From contig NW_003546242.1 of NCBI RefSeq assembly GCF_000090795.2, positions 361,286-425,285 on the forward strand: a stretch of 64,000 bases of DNA, given 5' to 3'. Made by a program: the position numbers and the translations under genes. Below are positions 33,536 to 44,542 of the stretch, piece after piece. This DNA is from Amphimedon queenslandica (taxonomy: Eukaryota > Porifera > Demospongiae > Haplosclerida > Niphatidae). Numbering within the stretch: the stretch's first letter is position 1; each line of letters begins with the position of its first letter. The notes beneath the pieces are model-generated. The model had not been told where the DNA came from, did not search any database, and saw nothing but the letters and a program-made list of their open reading frames with translations.

Positions 33536-33800
33536 CAAAGCAATTTTTATATCATAGATAATACCAAATACAGAGCTATTGATGCTTGGTCCTGGAAGTG
33601 ATATGCTGTGACGTTTTTGCACTACTCATGTAGAAGCATGGCTCAATTGATTGAAGCTGATAGTGAAGAAAAGCTGGTTGATTATATGGCCCTAACACCC
33701 TTATTAGAGCTAAAAATCAATATCCAAGTGATGATCTATTATTACAAAAAGAAGGCCAGGATTGTACTAAAGATTATGTTCTTCATCCACTTATAAACCA
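33536..33800 (+). pseudogene. Decayed coding fragment, family unknown
   Basis: After a tgtacag acceptor-like site, one frame reads NFYIIDNTKYRAIDAWSWK to a TGA, then resumes as FLHYSCRSMAQLIEADSEEK and VDYMALTPLLELK. An adjacent frame then reads protein-like sequence (YGPNTLIRAKNQYPSDD, DYVLHPLINQEIY). At least one stop and one frame change in 260 bp point to a dead host-gene or retrocopy fragment. I cannot assign the parent. Confidence 0.35.
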
Positions 33801-34761
33801 AGAGATTTATTTTTATTATGAGTCTTTTCACAAATTTTAACTTTGAAACTTTGAAACGATGAAAACATTGAAAACATATGTCTGCATTATGTATATAACT
33901 ACACCTACATCATATTACTAAAGTAGCCATTACTTTTAAGCCTTGCTTAAGAAAAATAAATAATACATGCTGTATCTAAGTGTTCCTGTATTTATATGTA
34001 CACGTAGCACCCAAAAATATGGCAGCAGAAGTATAAACAAAAACTAGTAAAAGATCATTATCTCTGTCAGACTCTGTGATTACTTGGCAAATCTGTACAC
34101 AACTAGTTTCAGTCCATGTAATACCACATAGGCTATTATAATCATAATCCTAACTATGTTTGAGAGAGTGTAGGAAAGGTGGTTACAAACAAAACTGAAT
34201 GTCTGTTTTAATGATGATTAAATATATCTTATAGCATACAACTGATTACCTGTTTCAAGCAACACAGCAACTATAGCAATGATGTAACCTTCACCAAGTG
34301 CCATGAATAGAGCATGCTACCTGTGACGTTTAGGTAAACTTCAAAAAGCCAATTGGTTACAGACTAGTCTGGTCACGTGTGACCAGACTAGTTACGGACT
34401 TAAATGTGAACAATTCCTAAGAGGTTTTTGTAAATAGAGCTAGTTATGGCATAATGCAGGGGGAACTTTAAGAGCCCAGGCTAGACTCCTTTAAAGTTAG
34501 TTCAAAAAAGTAATAGAAACATCTTCATTGCTTGTTCTTTGATCAGCACACACTCTCAGCATATCAACATCATTTTCTGAAACATACTTTCAGTGAATCT
34601 ATAAAAGCTGATAACTATTGACCTTTTTTGCTGGAATGCAATTTACTGTCAGTATACTATGGTAATGGAATGTGGTGATAACAGTCACCTTAGCAAATTA
34701 TTACCTGGCATGCATTGTAATGACATCACAAGATAGCTGACAGAGCAGAGATAAAGCAGTA
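33801..34761. other. Upstream region of the beta-helix gene, with a 40-bp palindrome
   Basis: No gene is seen. At 34356-34395 the sequence GTTACAGACTAGTCTGGTCA continues into its near-perfect complement. The palindrome has 18-19-bp arms and contains CACGTG near its centre. It lies about 370 bp before the start codon of the large membrane protein. Confidence 0.6.
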
Positions 34762-37700
34762 ATGATGAAGTCAATTGCAGCTTTATTCCTTCTTTTTATT
34801 ATAACGCAGTTGATTGAAAGGCCCCATGCTTCAGTTCTTACTACTATAACAGTAAGTCAGTTTGGTCGTGATACGCCTTCGTGTCTCACTAATCAAGAAA
34901 AGCCATGTCACAGTTTAAATTATACTCTAATGCAACTTGAGGAAACTCGGCCTACACAAGCTGTTATTATAATTGTCACTTATTCTCACTCAATTAGTCC
35001 AGTGAATGTGACTTACAGCTCTGATCTCAACATTTCTATTATTGCTGCAGGTCCTATGGTAATACATTGTACTCATGGTGGCTATATTCACATTAATACT
35101 TTGCCTAACTTACATGAGGCAAATGTATCAGTTTCTATTGATGGGTTGCAATTTAACGATTGTAGAGGTCATTTGTTTGAGGAAAGAAAAGTTTATGGCT
35201 TCCATCTATTAAACATTGACATTTTTTCTATGAAGAATTGCATCATTAGCAATTCTGGTGATTTGTTGTTTGAAGGAACGAGACAGGTTTACATTGGATC
35301 TAGTCAATTTGTGGCAAATAAATTCTTTTATGGGCAGATCTCATTGGTACAACAGTTGGGCGTGAATGAATCTCGTCTGCCAACTATATCATCGTCATAC
35401 ATAATTGAAGATAGTTTTTTCATTGATAATGTTGGACAGTACCAGTCAGAAAGTACACCATCCGCTACACTAGCATACTACATTCAGCCAGTCAACTTAA
35501 ACTTCACTGTATTTGGAGTTGTTAGAAGGTGTGTCTTTAGTAATAACAGTATTAATACTGACATTGGAATTTCGTTTAAGACTATAGCTGAAATTGCAAT
35601 TATGATGCCATTTTGTAAGGCCAAGCATGTTTCTTTTAGTTTTGAACAAAACACATTTACAAATTCTCATGGTAACTATGGAAGGATTATATGGGCTGGG
35701 TTGTACTCACCAGATGTAGATGAGTTTCAAATCTATTCAGACAGCAATGTTTTCAAAGACAATGATGTTTCGAATTCTGGTCAATTGATAGCTCTGTACT
35801 TTTCAGATTTGACTGAAACAAGTGTCAATGCCGTCATTAAGAACAACACTATGATGTCCAATGTAGGCAATGCAATTAACATACAGCATTTTAATGTGAC
35901 TAGATCAGGGATCATACATATTACTGACAGCCTTTTCAAGAATAATAGGGGAGGAGCAATAATTCTTAAACGAGATTTTTGTCCATATGAAATGTTTTCC
36001 ATTGTCAATATCACAAATATTACGGTTGCTAATAATAGTATGTCAAGTTTATTGAATGATGGAGTAGTTTCTATCACAAATGAAACCATATTTCTGAGTG
36101 ATTCGAATTTTATCAATAACACTGGTACTGCAATGTACATTCATGATACAATACTGTATTTATCGGGCCAGCTAGCTTTTATTCACAATGTGGGGCGCAA
36201 TGGAGGAGGAGTAGTTGTATCAACTGCCACTACCGTTAAAGTTTATTCACTGACAAGTGTGAATTTCTTGGACAATGTTGCATTGTATGGTGGAGCAATT
36301 TACATTGGTATCACTGAAGAAGTTAGCTTTGGTGATTGGTGCTTTATTGAAGACAGTGATTGTAATTTGAATGTTCATATGAGTGGAAACAAAGCAAGTA
36401 GTAGTGGACCTAACATATTTTTTAGCGATCCAAATACAGTTGATAACAGTTGCTGGAATTCTTATCTTTACAGGTGCTTTAATATCTCAGATCAATACAA
36501 CTCTCAATTGGGTTTTGGATCATCTGTATCTTCTATAACAGCCATATCTAGTAATACTAACATAAAAGATACAATGAAACTCTTCCCTGGACAAAATATT
36601 GTGATCAATGCTAGCCTCTATGGGGCATTTGGCCAGCAAACATCTTGTATTGCAACTGTATACCTTGGTTGCAATGACCAGATCATTACTTGTCAGGGGA
36701 GCAATAATGGCCTCCTTCAATTACAAGGAACAACAGAGATAACACTATCCTATAAAGTGTTCACATCAGATTTAAAACTGTTAGCATCAGATATAGATGA
36801 TTTTGATCAATACTCTTCGCCTACACTCCGTTTTAAGTGTCGTTACACAAACGAAGAATGGCTGTATTTAAAAATTGTTTCATGTCCTCTTGGTTTTTTA
36901 TACAACCAGTCAGCTTTGTCCTGTCAATGTGCATGGAGCGATCACAGTGGCTACATATGCTCACTAGCTGCAGGTCATGTGTGTGTTATCAAAGGCTACT
37001 GGTATGGGACACTTAACAAAGATGGCCAAGATTTTTTTGCAATGGCAAAGTGTGAGTATATGAATTGTAGAGTTGATAAAGATGCATGTCCTACGGGCAT
37101 AGGAGCTGACCAGGGTACATCAATGTACTCCATCTTACCTGCCAAGCAAGATGATCAGTGTGATAATTATCATGGGGGCATTCTTTGTACCAGATGCAAT
37201 ATTGAAGCTACAATGTCGTTTCAAGGGGTACAATGTGTCCCTTTAAGCAAATGTAGACCTTGGCAACCTTATGTCATTTTAGTACTTGTAATTCTCTTTC
37301 AACTCCTACTCTCTTTTTTGATTATAATAATTATTAGTACGACTTTCTCCTTTGGATTGGGTTACCTCTATGGCCCATTATTCTATATTGCTGTCATCAG
37401 TAGACTCTCATTTGGATATTACGAAGAATTTTATATGTTGAAAATCATTACGTCTTTCTACACATCTGTTTTTCTTTTAAATATGGAGATATTTGGTGAG
37501 ATACCTTGGTGCTTCTTCTCCTCTTTATCTTTATTAGAAAACTATGCCTTTCATTATTTAGGGTCACTCATTGTTGGAATTGTCCTATTAATATCTGTAA
37601 TTGTCGCTAGAAAGTATCCTCGAATCCATAGAAAGATCACAACATCTCCTGTTCATTCTATCTGCATCTTCTTGCTACTATCTTTTTGGTCTTTGTCAGA

Positions 37701-38529
37701 TACTAGTATTCGTATTCTTAAATTTAAAAGATTCACTTCTGGCTCTCTTACAACAGTACGTGTGACAATTGACCCAGAAATAGTTTTCTTTACTGGTGCA
37801 CACATACCACTGGCTCTAATTGCAATTGGTATTCTACTCATTATAGTACTTCCATTTGTGCTGGTACTTTTATTTTCGCCATGTCTGGCCATGAAAGTAA
37901 ATTTGTTTCGTATTAAACCACTTCTTGACCAGTTTCAGGCATGTTGTCGAGATAAGTATCGCTGGTACCCTGGTCTTTATATGATTATCTGGATGCTCAT
38001 CCTTACTTTTGATTACTTCACTATTGCTATTCAATTGCTGTTAGTGCTTATTACTGGAATTCATTTTCTTTTGCAATCTTACCAAAACAAATGGCTCAAT
38101 GCTCTTGACATGCTTCTTTTGTGTGATCTTATTCTTCTGGCATCATTCGTCAATGAAAAGAATAATCCCACGTATATTTACACTCATGATGAATGGATTG
38201 CTACAATAGTTGTGGTTGCCACATACATACTTACCATTATACCATTACTGGTCTTTTTGCTTGGGGCCATATGCATAATTCTTTATCGCTTTAACATAAT
38301 CAATTTTCTGAAAATGAGAAAATTAGTTCACAAAACTTCAGTTCCTTTTTCTCCTCAACCCATTAATAGCAGCCTAGTGGAGCCAGAGGAAACCACTAGT
38401 AACCAGTTAAAGAAGCAGGTATTGGAGCTACACGAGAGTACACATGAGTATCGAGAACCATTACTGGCTTTACTTTCTGATGACGAGCAGGTTTTACCGC
38501 AGCAGTATGGATCTCATACTAATAAATAG
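34762..38529 (+). CDS. Large beta-helix / cysteine-rich / multi-pass membrane protein, intronless
   Basis: 1255 residues in one exon. Residues 1-24 form a signal peptide (IAALFLLFIITQLIE). Residues about 30-560 are full of parallel beta-helix-type repeats with Pmp-like motifs: FKNNRGGAIIL near 392, FINNTGTAMYI, GRNGGGVVV, and GGAIYIG near 510. Residues about 700-835 are cysteine-rich (CPLGFLYN, CQCAW, ILCTRCN, SKCRPWQP). Then come about ten hydrophobic helices, including FQLLLSFLIIIIIST, and a loop with KVNLFRIKPLLDQFQACCRD followed by YRWYPGLYMIIW. A Ser/Glu-rich cytosolic tail of about 70 residues ends HTNK. The layout suggests an adhesion/receptor-like plasma-membrane protein. I recognise the architecture as one found in sponges and cnidarians but know no named function. 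It is followed by an intron-rich paralog. Confidence 0.8.
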   Translation: MMKSIAALFLLFIITQLIERPHASVLTTITVSQFGRDTPSCLTNQEKPCHSLNYTLMQLEETRPTQAVIIIVTYSHSISPVNVTYSSDLNISIIAAGPMVIHCTHGGYIHINTLPNLHEANVSVSIDGLQFNDCRGHLFEERKVYGFHLLNIDIFSMKNCIISNSGDLLFEGTRQVYIGSSQFVANKFFYGQISLVQQLGVNESRLPTISSSYIIEDSFFIDNVGQYQSESTPSATLAYYIQPVNLNFTVFGVVRRCVFSNNSINTDIGISFKTIAEIAIMMPFCKAKHVSFSFEQNTFTNSHGNYGRIIWAGLYSPDVDEFQIYSDSNVFKDNDVSNSGQLIALYFSDLTETSVNAVIKNNTMMSNVGNAINIQHFNVTRSGIIHITDSLFKNNRGGAIILKRDFCPYEMFSIVNITNITVANNSMSSLLNDGVVSITNETIFLSDSNFINNTGTAMYIHDTILYLSGQLAFIHNVGRNGGGVVVSTATTVKVYSLTSVNFLDNVALYGGAIYIGITEEVSFGDWCFIEDSDCNLNVHMSGNKASSSGPNIFFSDPNTVDNSCWNSYLYRCFNISDQYNSQLGFGSSVSSITAISSNTNIKDTMKLFPGQNIVINASLYGAFGQQTSCIATVYLGCNDQIITCQGSNNGLLQLQGTTEITLSYKVFTSDLKLLASDIDDFDQYSSPTLRFKCRYTNEEWLYLKIVSCPLGFLYNQSALSCQCAWSDHSGYICSLAAGHVCVIKGYWYGTLNKDGQDFFAMAKCEYMNCRVDKDACPTGIGADQGTSMYSILPAKQDDQCDNYHGGILCTRCNIEATMSFQGVQCVPLSKCRPWQPYVILVLVILFQLLLSFLIIIIISTTFSFGLGYLYGPLFYIAVISRLSFGYYEEFYMLKIITSFYTSVFLLNMEIFGEIPWCFFSSLSLLENYAFHYLGSLIVGIVLLISVIVARKYPRIHRKITTSPVHSICIFLLLSFWSLSDTSIRILKFKRFTSGSLTTVRVTIDPEIVFFTGAHIPLALIAIGILLIIVLPFVLVLLFSPCLAMKVNLFRIKPLLDQFQACCRDKYRWYPGLYMIIWMLILTFDYFTIAIQLLLVLITGIHFLLQSYQNKWLNALDMLLLCDLILLASFVNEKNNPTYIYTHDEWIATIVVVATYILTIIPLLVFLLGAICIILYRFNIINFLKMRKLVHKTSVPFSPQPINSSLVEPEETTSNQLKKQVLELHESTHEYREPLLALLSDDEQVLPQQYGSHTNK

Positions 38530-38718
38530 ATGTAGTTATTGTTAGTGTTTAATTTTAGTTTCTGTTTTTGTACTTGTCATGTACATGTTGTTATTGTTAT
38601 CATGATACTACAGCTATTACTGTGATTGACCTTTTAGACTATGATAACATTGTGATGCCCTTTTTTGGTGAAACTAATTTAACACATCATCACTATAGTT
38701 GTGGCCTGCCAGTCTGTT

Positions 38719-41700
38719 ATGGAGAAGTGCTGTCTTCTTTTTTTCCTTCTATTGACTGTCTCTACAGGCCTTGCTTTTCCCAGAGAAGATAATTGTGATG
38801 TACAAATATATGTATCTGATTCATCTACAGTAAAAGAATGTCAGCTCACAGAACTCTCAGCCCTTGATGACATGTATTATGAATGTAGCTCCCTTGAAGA
38901 TGCCTTGAGTCTTACAAGTCAAAATATAACTAGTGATAACTGTACCAAGATACTATTAAGAGGAGGGACATATATAGTTAGGTACATCTACTCTTTTAAT
39001 CAGAGTGTAGTACTGCTATGTCAATCCCAAGATGTAGCAAAAGTGATATTTAACGTTAGCAGTGTCATCATAAGCTCTTTGAAGCGGTTTCAGCCACTTT
39101 ATGTCCTCCAGTTTAATGATGCAGAATATGTTAACATTAGAGGAATTGATTTTGATGGATCTCCTGGTATTATTGGAATCCGAAGAGTAGCTAGCATCAG
39201 AATTGAAGACAGTAGTTTCAGGTAACCCTAATAGAATTATTGCAGAAGTAATTTTGATTTATATTTATCTAAACATTTTTATATAGTTATTTTGTTGAGG
39301 GAGCTATTGACATTCTCAACTCCTTTGAAATTATGATAATCAGCTGTAGTTTTAACAATTGTGGTCCGGTAACCGACACTTTAAAAAATCAGTTTTACAG
39401 TATTCATTCAGGAGGTCTATCAATCACTATAGACTCACTAAGTGAAAGAAATGGTGTAGAACCAATCATAAACATAACTGAATCTACTTTCTACAATAAC
39501 TCTGCGCTACCAACGCCAGAACTTTCTCGGTCTACAAATGATATTTTTACTAAAAACATTTTCACTGGGAGAGGTGGTGGATTGGGTATTACTTTAAATT
39601 CTCCTAATAAAAGTGTGAAAGCCTACATAACTGATTGTACATTTAAAAAAAATAGAGCATTGGTTTGGGCAGGTGGCTTATATATTGTTTTTGGTCCTAT
39701 GTCAAATCACACTGTAATTGTAGAAGGAAGCTATTTTATTGAAAATGACAGTGAATATGGAGCTGGTGGATTGTTCTCATCAACTGTTGATAGCACCACT
39801 AATATTGCTTTTTCGTCAATTTATGTCAAAAAGTCCAGCTTTATTGCCAACACTGCATTTCAAGGTGGTGCTACTGTGAATCCTTCTCCTGGTAGACCAG
39901 GTACATTTGCTGTGGTTTATGTCATAACCAATAATTATATTGTTGTGGTATGAGCAATTATAATAACATATGCATGGCATATGTTATCAAAGTCAAGCAC
40001 CCAATTCCCTTCATTTTAATCAGTGTGATCACTGTAATGTAATTTTCAGTTTTTACATGTAATTATTGTGTACTAATATTGATAAGTGCTCATGAATTGC
40101 ATTAGGTTTTTCTAGTGCCCAGACGTTTACTTTTGCCAGATTTGAGAATTGTAATTTCACCAGAAATAAAGCAGTCCATATTAGTGCAATAGCCCTTGTC
40201 ACTCTTGACACATTTAGCTCTCAACGCAGATCTCCAGTAGAAATTGTAAACTGGTAAGTAGAAGTTAAAGTAATCTCCAGGATATTTTATATGTTTTGTG
40301 CTAGCACCTTTTCTAGTAACGAGGCTGTAGACTCTCCAGCTCTCTCTGCTTTATATGTACCAGTGACATTTGATGGAATGATAGTATTTGACAGTAACAT
40401 CGGAGGAGCAATTGAAGTAATATCAATTTAATGACTATAATTTTTGTCTATACTTACATTTTAAAGTCAGTATCTAATAATGTTATTTATAGGTAGTTCA
40501 TGCCATTGCATTTGTAAAAGGTTGTCTTAAAATATTTAATACTACTACAGTTGGCACTAATGGAGGTGCTTTTCAATTAAATTCATTTGGGCAGATAATG
40601 CTACATAAAGGAGCAGAAATTGTTTTTGACAACAATACTGGAAGGTTACTATAATCACTGTTGATATTAAAACTATAAATTTTGTATTCTATTTCTATAG
40701 CTTGGGAGCTGCTTTGATATCAGGAACTCAACGTTTGTTAACTGCATTCACTCAACTACTTTATAATCCATTGTGTTTCTTACTTTACGAAGACATAAGA
40801 ATTACACCAAATCAATGGAAAGATGTAAAATAATTTAATTGTGTATATTATTCACAATGAAATATACATGCATACTGGCATTTAATTTGAGTTTAGGTCA
40901 AAATGACTTTTTCTGGTAACAAGGCAATTGTTGGTGCAGCTGCTTACACTGAGTTGCTGTACCCATGCTCTTGGAGTCAGTTGAAAGATCCCTTTTTTAA
41001 GAGTGAAGAAGTTTTGAAATGGAATTTCATTAATTATGGGTAACTTTTTATGCAATTTATTAATTATGACAAAAAGATTGTGACTGTTTAGCTAATGAGC
41101 TTGATAGTATTGTTATAAGTTTTGTTTTTAAAAATTTATTGGACCCTTTCAATATAATTTTTTAATATTTTGTCACAAGTACATGTAATAATACACTTTG
41201 CTGGTAGTGTATTGCGGCTATAATGTATTCATTATTAATAGAGTAAATACTAACACATTTCATGATACAAACAAAACCAATCCTCAGTGGTATGTGCAGA
41301 CATCAGCTGTTGGAATTGACAGCTTGGAAAACATTGTGAGTTAAATTAGTGATAATTTTTCATTAAACATGCAGCTTATACTTGTGGTATACAGATACAT
41401 TATACTTTTTATTTACCATCGTACTTAACTATCCATGCATGGGTCTAACAATGACCATAATTACCAATCTATTAATACATACAGGTACATTGTAGCTATG
41501 GATATGTTAATGACGCATAGAAAATTTTACCCAAAATTTCTATTACCAATAGGTGTAATTTTAATAATTGTATCTAACTATATTAAATTAAATGAAACTT
41601 GAAACTAGTGGCAGTATAACTTAATTGGCAAAAATTGCATAATTTTTTAACACATAATGACATACATGCATGTATGCTATAATAGGTCACTACTTATCCT

Positions 41701-44313
41701 GGGGAAATGTTTCAGTTGAATCTATCAGTTGTAGATGAACTTAATGAACCTGTTGCTGCTCCTCTCAGAGTACTAGAATCGTCTCAAAGAAATGATGTCT
41801 TAATGCAACCAGCTGTATCATTTTATACAAATGAGTCAGAGCTGCCAATAAAACAAGTGATACTTCACACAGGAGCTAATACTAATGGGATGTATGATCT
41901 GACCATATATAATGTCTTTAATTTAGTATGTACAAAGTAATCATTCATTCTCTCATAGTAATTTTGTTTACATGTAGGAAGCAACAACAGTTTCTAATTT
42001 TTCCATCAAGTTGAGAGACTGTCCACCTGGTTTCATTCTTACATCTTTTGAAAGCAACGCAGAATTTATGAAATGCACTTGTAACTTTGATAATCAAGAT
42101 ATCATTACTTGTAGCAATAAAGGACCGATGTTCCAAGTAAAGCAAAATTGCATTAAATGAATTCATTGCTTTCAAAAAGGATTCCTATTGGGCAACTACT
42201 GATAGCAACAACAATGATGGATTGGCATTATATCATTGCCCTACTCAATACTGCCGCTGTTTTACAACTAGAGATTTGCCCACAGAATGTATTTATACCT
42301 TCAACTTGGAGACTCCAGACTCTCAATGTAACTGTAATAGAAAAGGTAAGCTATGAAATTGCAATAAACACAATTACATGTATATTATATTTTAGGTGTA
42401 TTATGTGGTGAATGCCGCAATGGCAAAGGAGTTAGTGCTCTTTTGAATAAATGTACCACTTGCCATGATGCATTTAGTTTACTAATAGTAACATTAGGTA
42501 AATATACAATAATAATCTTAATTATTTTTACAGTGATGTCGTTTTATTCTAGTGCTGATTGATATTTGCATCATAATAGTCGTATTAAGATTCTACTTAA
42601 GCATAAATTATCCTTCATTATTATTCCCATGTGTATTCTATATTCAAGTTAGCCACTACTCAAAAATGATACATTGATATTATACTACTTGCACATGCAG
42701 TTTCTTCCTTATGGTGTAGAAGTATTTCAGAATGAATTTGCAAACATCAAGCCTTATGTAAGTTATTCTTTTTTTATTTATTAATTTTTTTGTAGCTTCA
42801 GTATGTGGGAAGTGCCATTGGACTTTACTTTCCCTACGACTTTTGTTTGTATTCAAATGCAAGTCCTGTAGCTACACATGCATTTAAGTTAATACCTATA
42901 GCTCTTGCACTGGTAATAACACCAATAATACTGGCAGTTATGTAAGTTTCAGATAAATGGTCACAATTACGTAATTTATAACTTTATTATTAGCTGGAAA
43001 TTTTTACGTTTAAAGGCCTATGGTAACTGGACTTCTGTGTGGCTGCTACTTGTTGTTCTTTATCCTCAAGCAGTTCACACTTCTCTTGTTGCTTTAAATT
43101 GCCCTAGAATATCAGTTAATGGAACAACAGAATCTGTTAGCAATTTTTCTTATTATATTACTTAATTTGTTTCTTCTTTTTTATTTTAGAGATGGTTTAT
43201 AGATGGTAGTATTTTATGCTTCAGAAATGAACATGCTCTGTTAGGCATTTTCTCAATATTAATTCTTTTTATTTGTGTTGCTGCCATACCAGTTACTCTT
43301 TTACTTTCAATAAAAAAGTTTGAGGTACAGTAGATCTACTTATCGGTATTAATAATTACATTACATGATGTTTGAATCAAAGTAGCTACAAGTATAATTA
43401 AATTTAAAAAAGATCTTTGTTATTAAAATGTATATAGATCTAGTCTATATTAATTATTTTAATCTATTTCATACAGAATATAAGATGGTTGCATAGGCTT
43501 CAATCTGGATTACATGTTTGGTTTAAAAAGGAGTACAAGTGGTGGTATTGTATTGAGCTAGTAAGGAGATTCTTATTATTGCTGATGGTTGTGCCTTTTC
43601 CTGGTAATCAGGTCAGTGTTTTATGGCATGATAATTCATTAATTGCAAATGCATACACATTTTATTTGTTATTCATAGTATCCAGTCTTCATTACTTACT
43701 GCATTACAATGGGACTATTCCTTTATCTTCAACCATATGCCATGCCTGCAGCAAACTGGCTAGAATTTATATTTTCCATTGTCACTTTTTTGATTTATGT
43801 GCTCCTAATTCCAAGACTTCCAATTTATTTTAAAGAAACTACATACGTAACGGAATATGGAAGATGCAGTGAGGAGATACAAAGATACTCTGCTGTCAGT
43901 GTTCTTGGGGGAGTGCTATACTACAGTGTTTTACTGGTGTCATCTATTTCACTAATTATGTGGGGCAGGTAAATAAGAAAGATCAAGTAGAGTGAATATT
44001 AATGCTAGATATTCTTACACTTTTTATTATTAGCATGATCATATTGCCTAAAATGAAGAAAAAGTTCCTAACAAAGACAAAAAGCAAAAGAATTTCATCT
44101 GACATAAGGCCTCATGCAGTAAGTGAAGCTACAGAAGTTGAATCCAAAGCAACAACCTACCTACGAATGACTAACCATGGAATTTGGAAATTCCACGGAC
44201 GAGCTAGTGAGCGCAGTAATGTCAGCAATAGTACAAAAAGTTGTCATGGTAACACCAATACAGAAAAACTTAGTGATGTACATGTACAAGAAAAATCAAC
44301 AGAATTAGTCTAA
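38719..44313 (+). CDS. Large beta-helix / cysteine-rich / multi-pass membrane protein, intron-rich paralog
   Basis: The start ATG at 38719 opens a signal peptide (MEKCCLLFFLLLTVSTGLAF). I chose it over an in-frame GTG 18 nt upstream. Exon 1 (38719-39220) and exon 2 (about 39286-39898) hold beta-helix repeats (NIRGIDFDGSP, SFNNCGP, FKKNRALVWAGGLYI). About fifteen small exons then continue the helix (ENCNFTRNKAVHI near 40.15 kb; NEAVDSPALSAL near 40.33 kb). A cysteine-rich part follows (LRDCPPGFIL, KCTCNFDNQD, CGECRNGKG, CTTCHDAFSLL). Multi-pass exons reach TAA at 44311-44313. SGLHVWFKKEYKWWYCIEL near 43.5 kb corresponds to the KPLLDQFQ...YRWYPGLYM loop of the upstream gene. The exon chain is approximate in places. 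Confidence 0.75.
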
Positions 44314-44430
44314 AACTATACTTATATTACAAGTGTGCATATTTTTATGTTAAAATCCATGTTGTGGTCAAAATTTTTTAGTATTTTAAGTTTGAAATGA
44401 ATTAGCTTAGAACATTAAGTATTCCATTGT

Positions 44431-44490
44431 TTGGCAAATTTAGCTCTTCCTTTTATGGCTTTGGCAAATTTAGCTCTTCCTTTTATGGCT
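44431..44490. repeat. 30-bp perfect tandem duplication upstream of the sulfatase
   Basis: A 30-bp unit starting TTGGCAAATTTAGC is present twice without mismatch (44431-44460, 44461-44490). It ends about 50 bp before the sulfatase start codon, so it lies in the probable promoter or 5' UTR. Confidence 0.95.
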
Positions 44491-44542
44491 TTATGAATCT
44501 GTTTTATTATTCATGATTTAAAGTTGCTGCATCATTCAAGTA

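Noticed and set aside
35781-36140. 119-residue minus-strand frame
   Set aside because: It is antisense to the intronless 1255-residue gene, which has signal peptide, repeats and TM helices.
38701-38718. GTG start upstream of the second beta-helix gene
   Set aside because: Nuclear animal genes start at ATG. The ATG at 38719 opens directly onto a good signal peptide.
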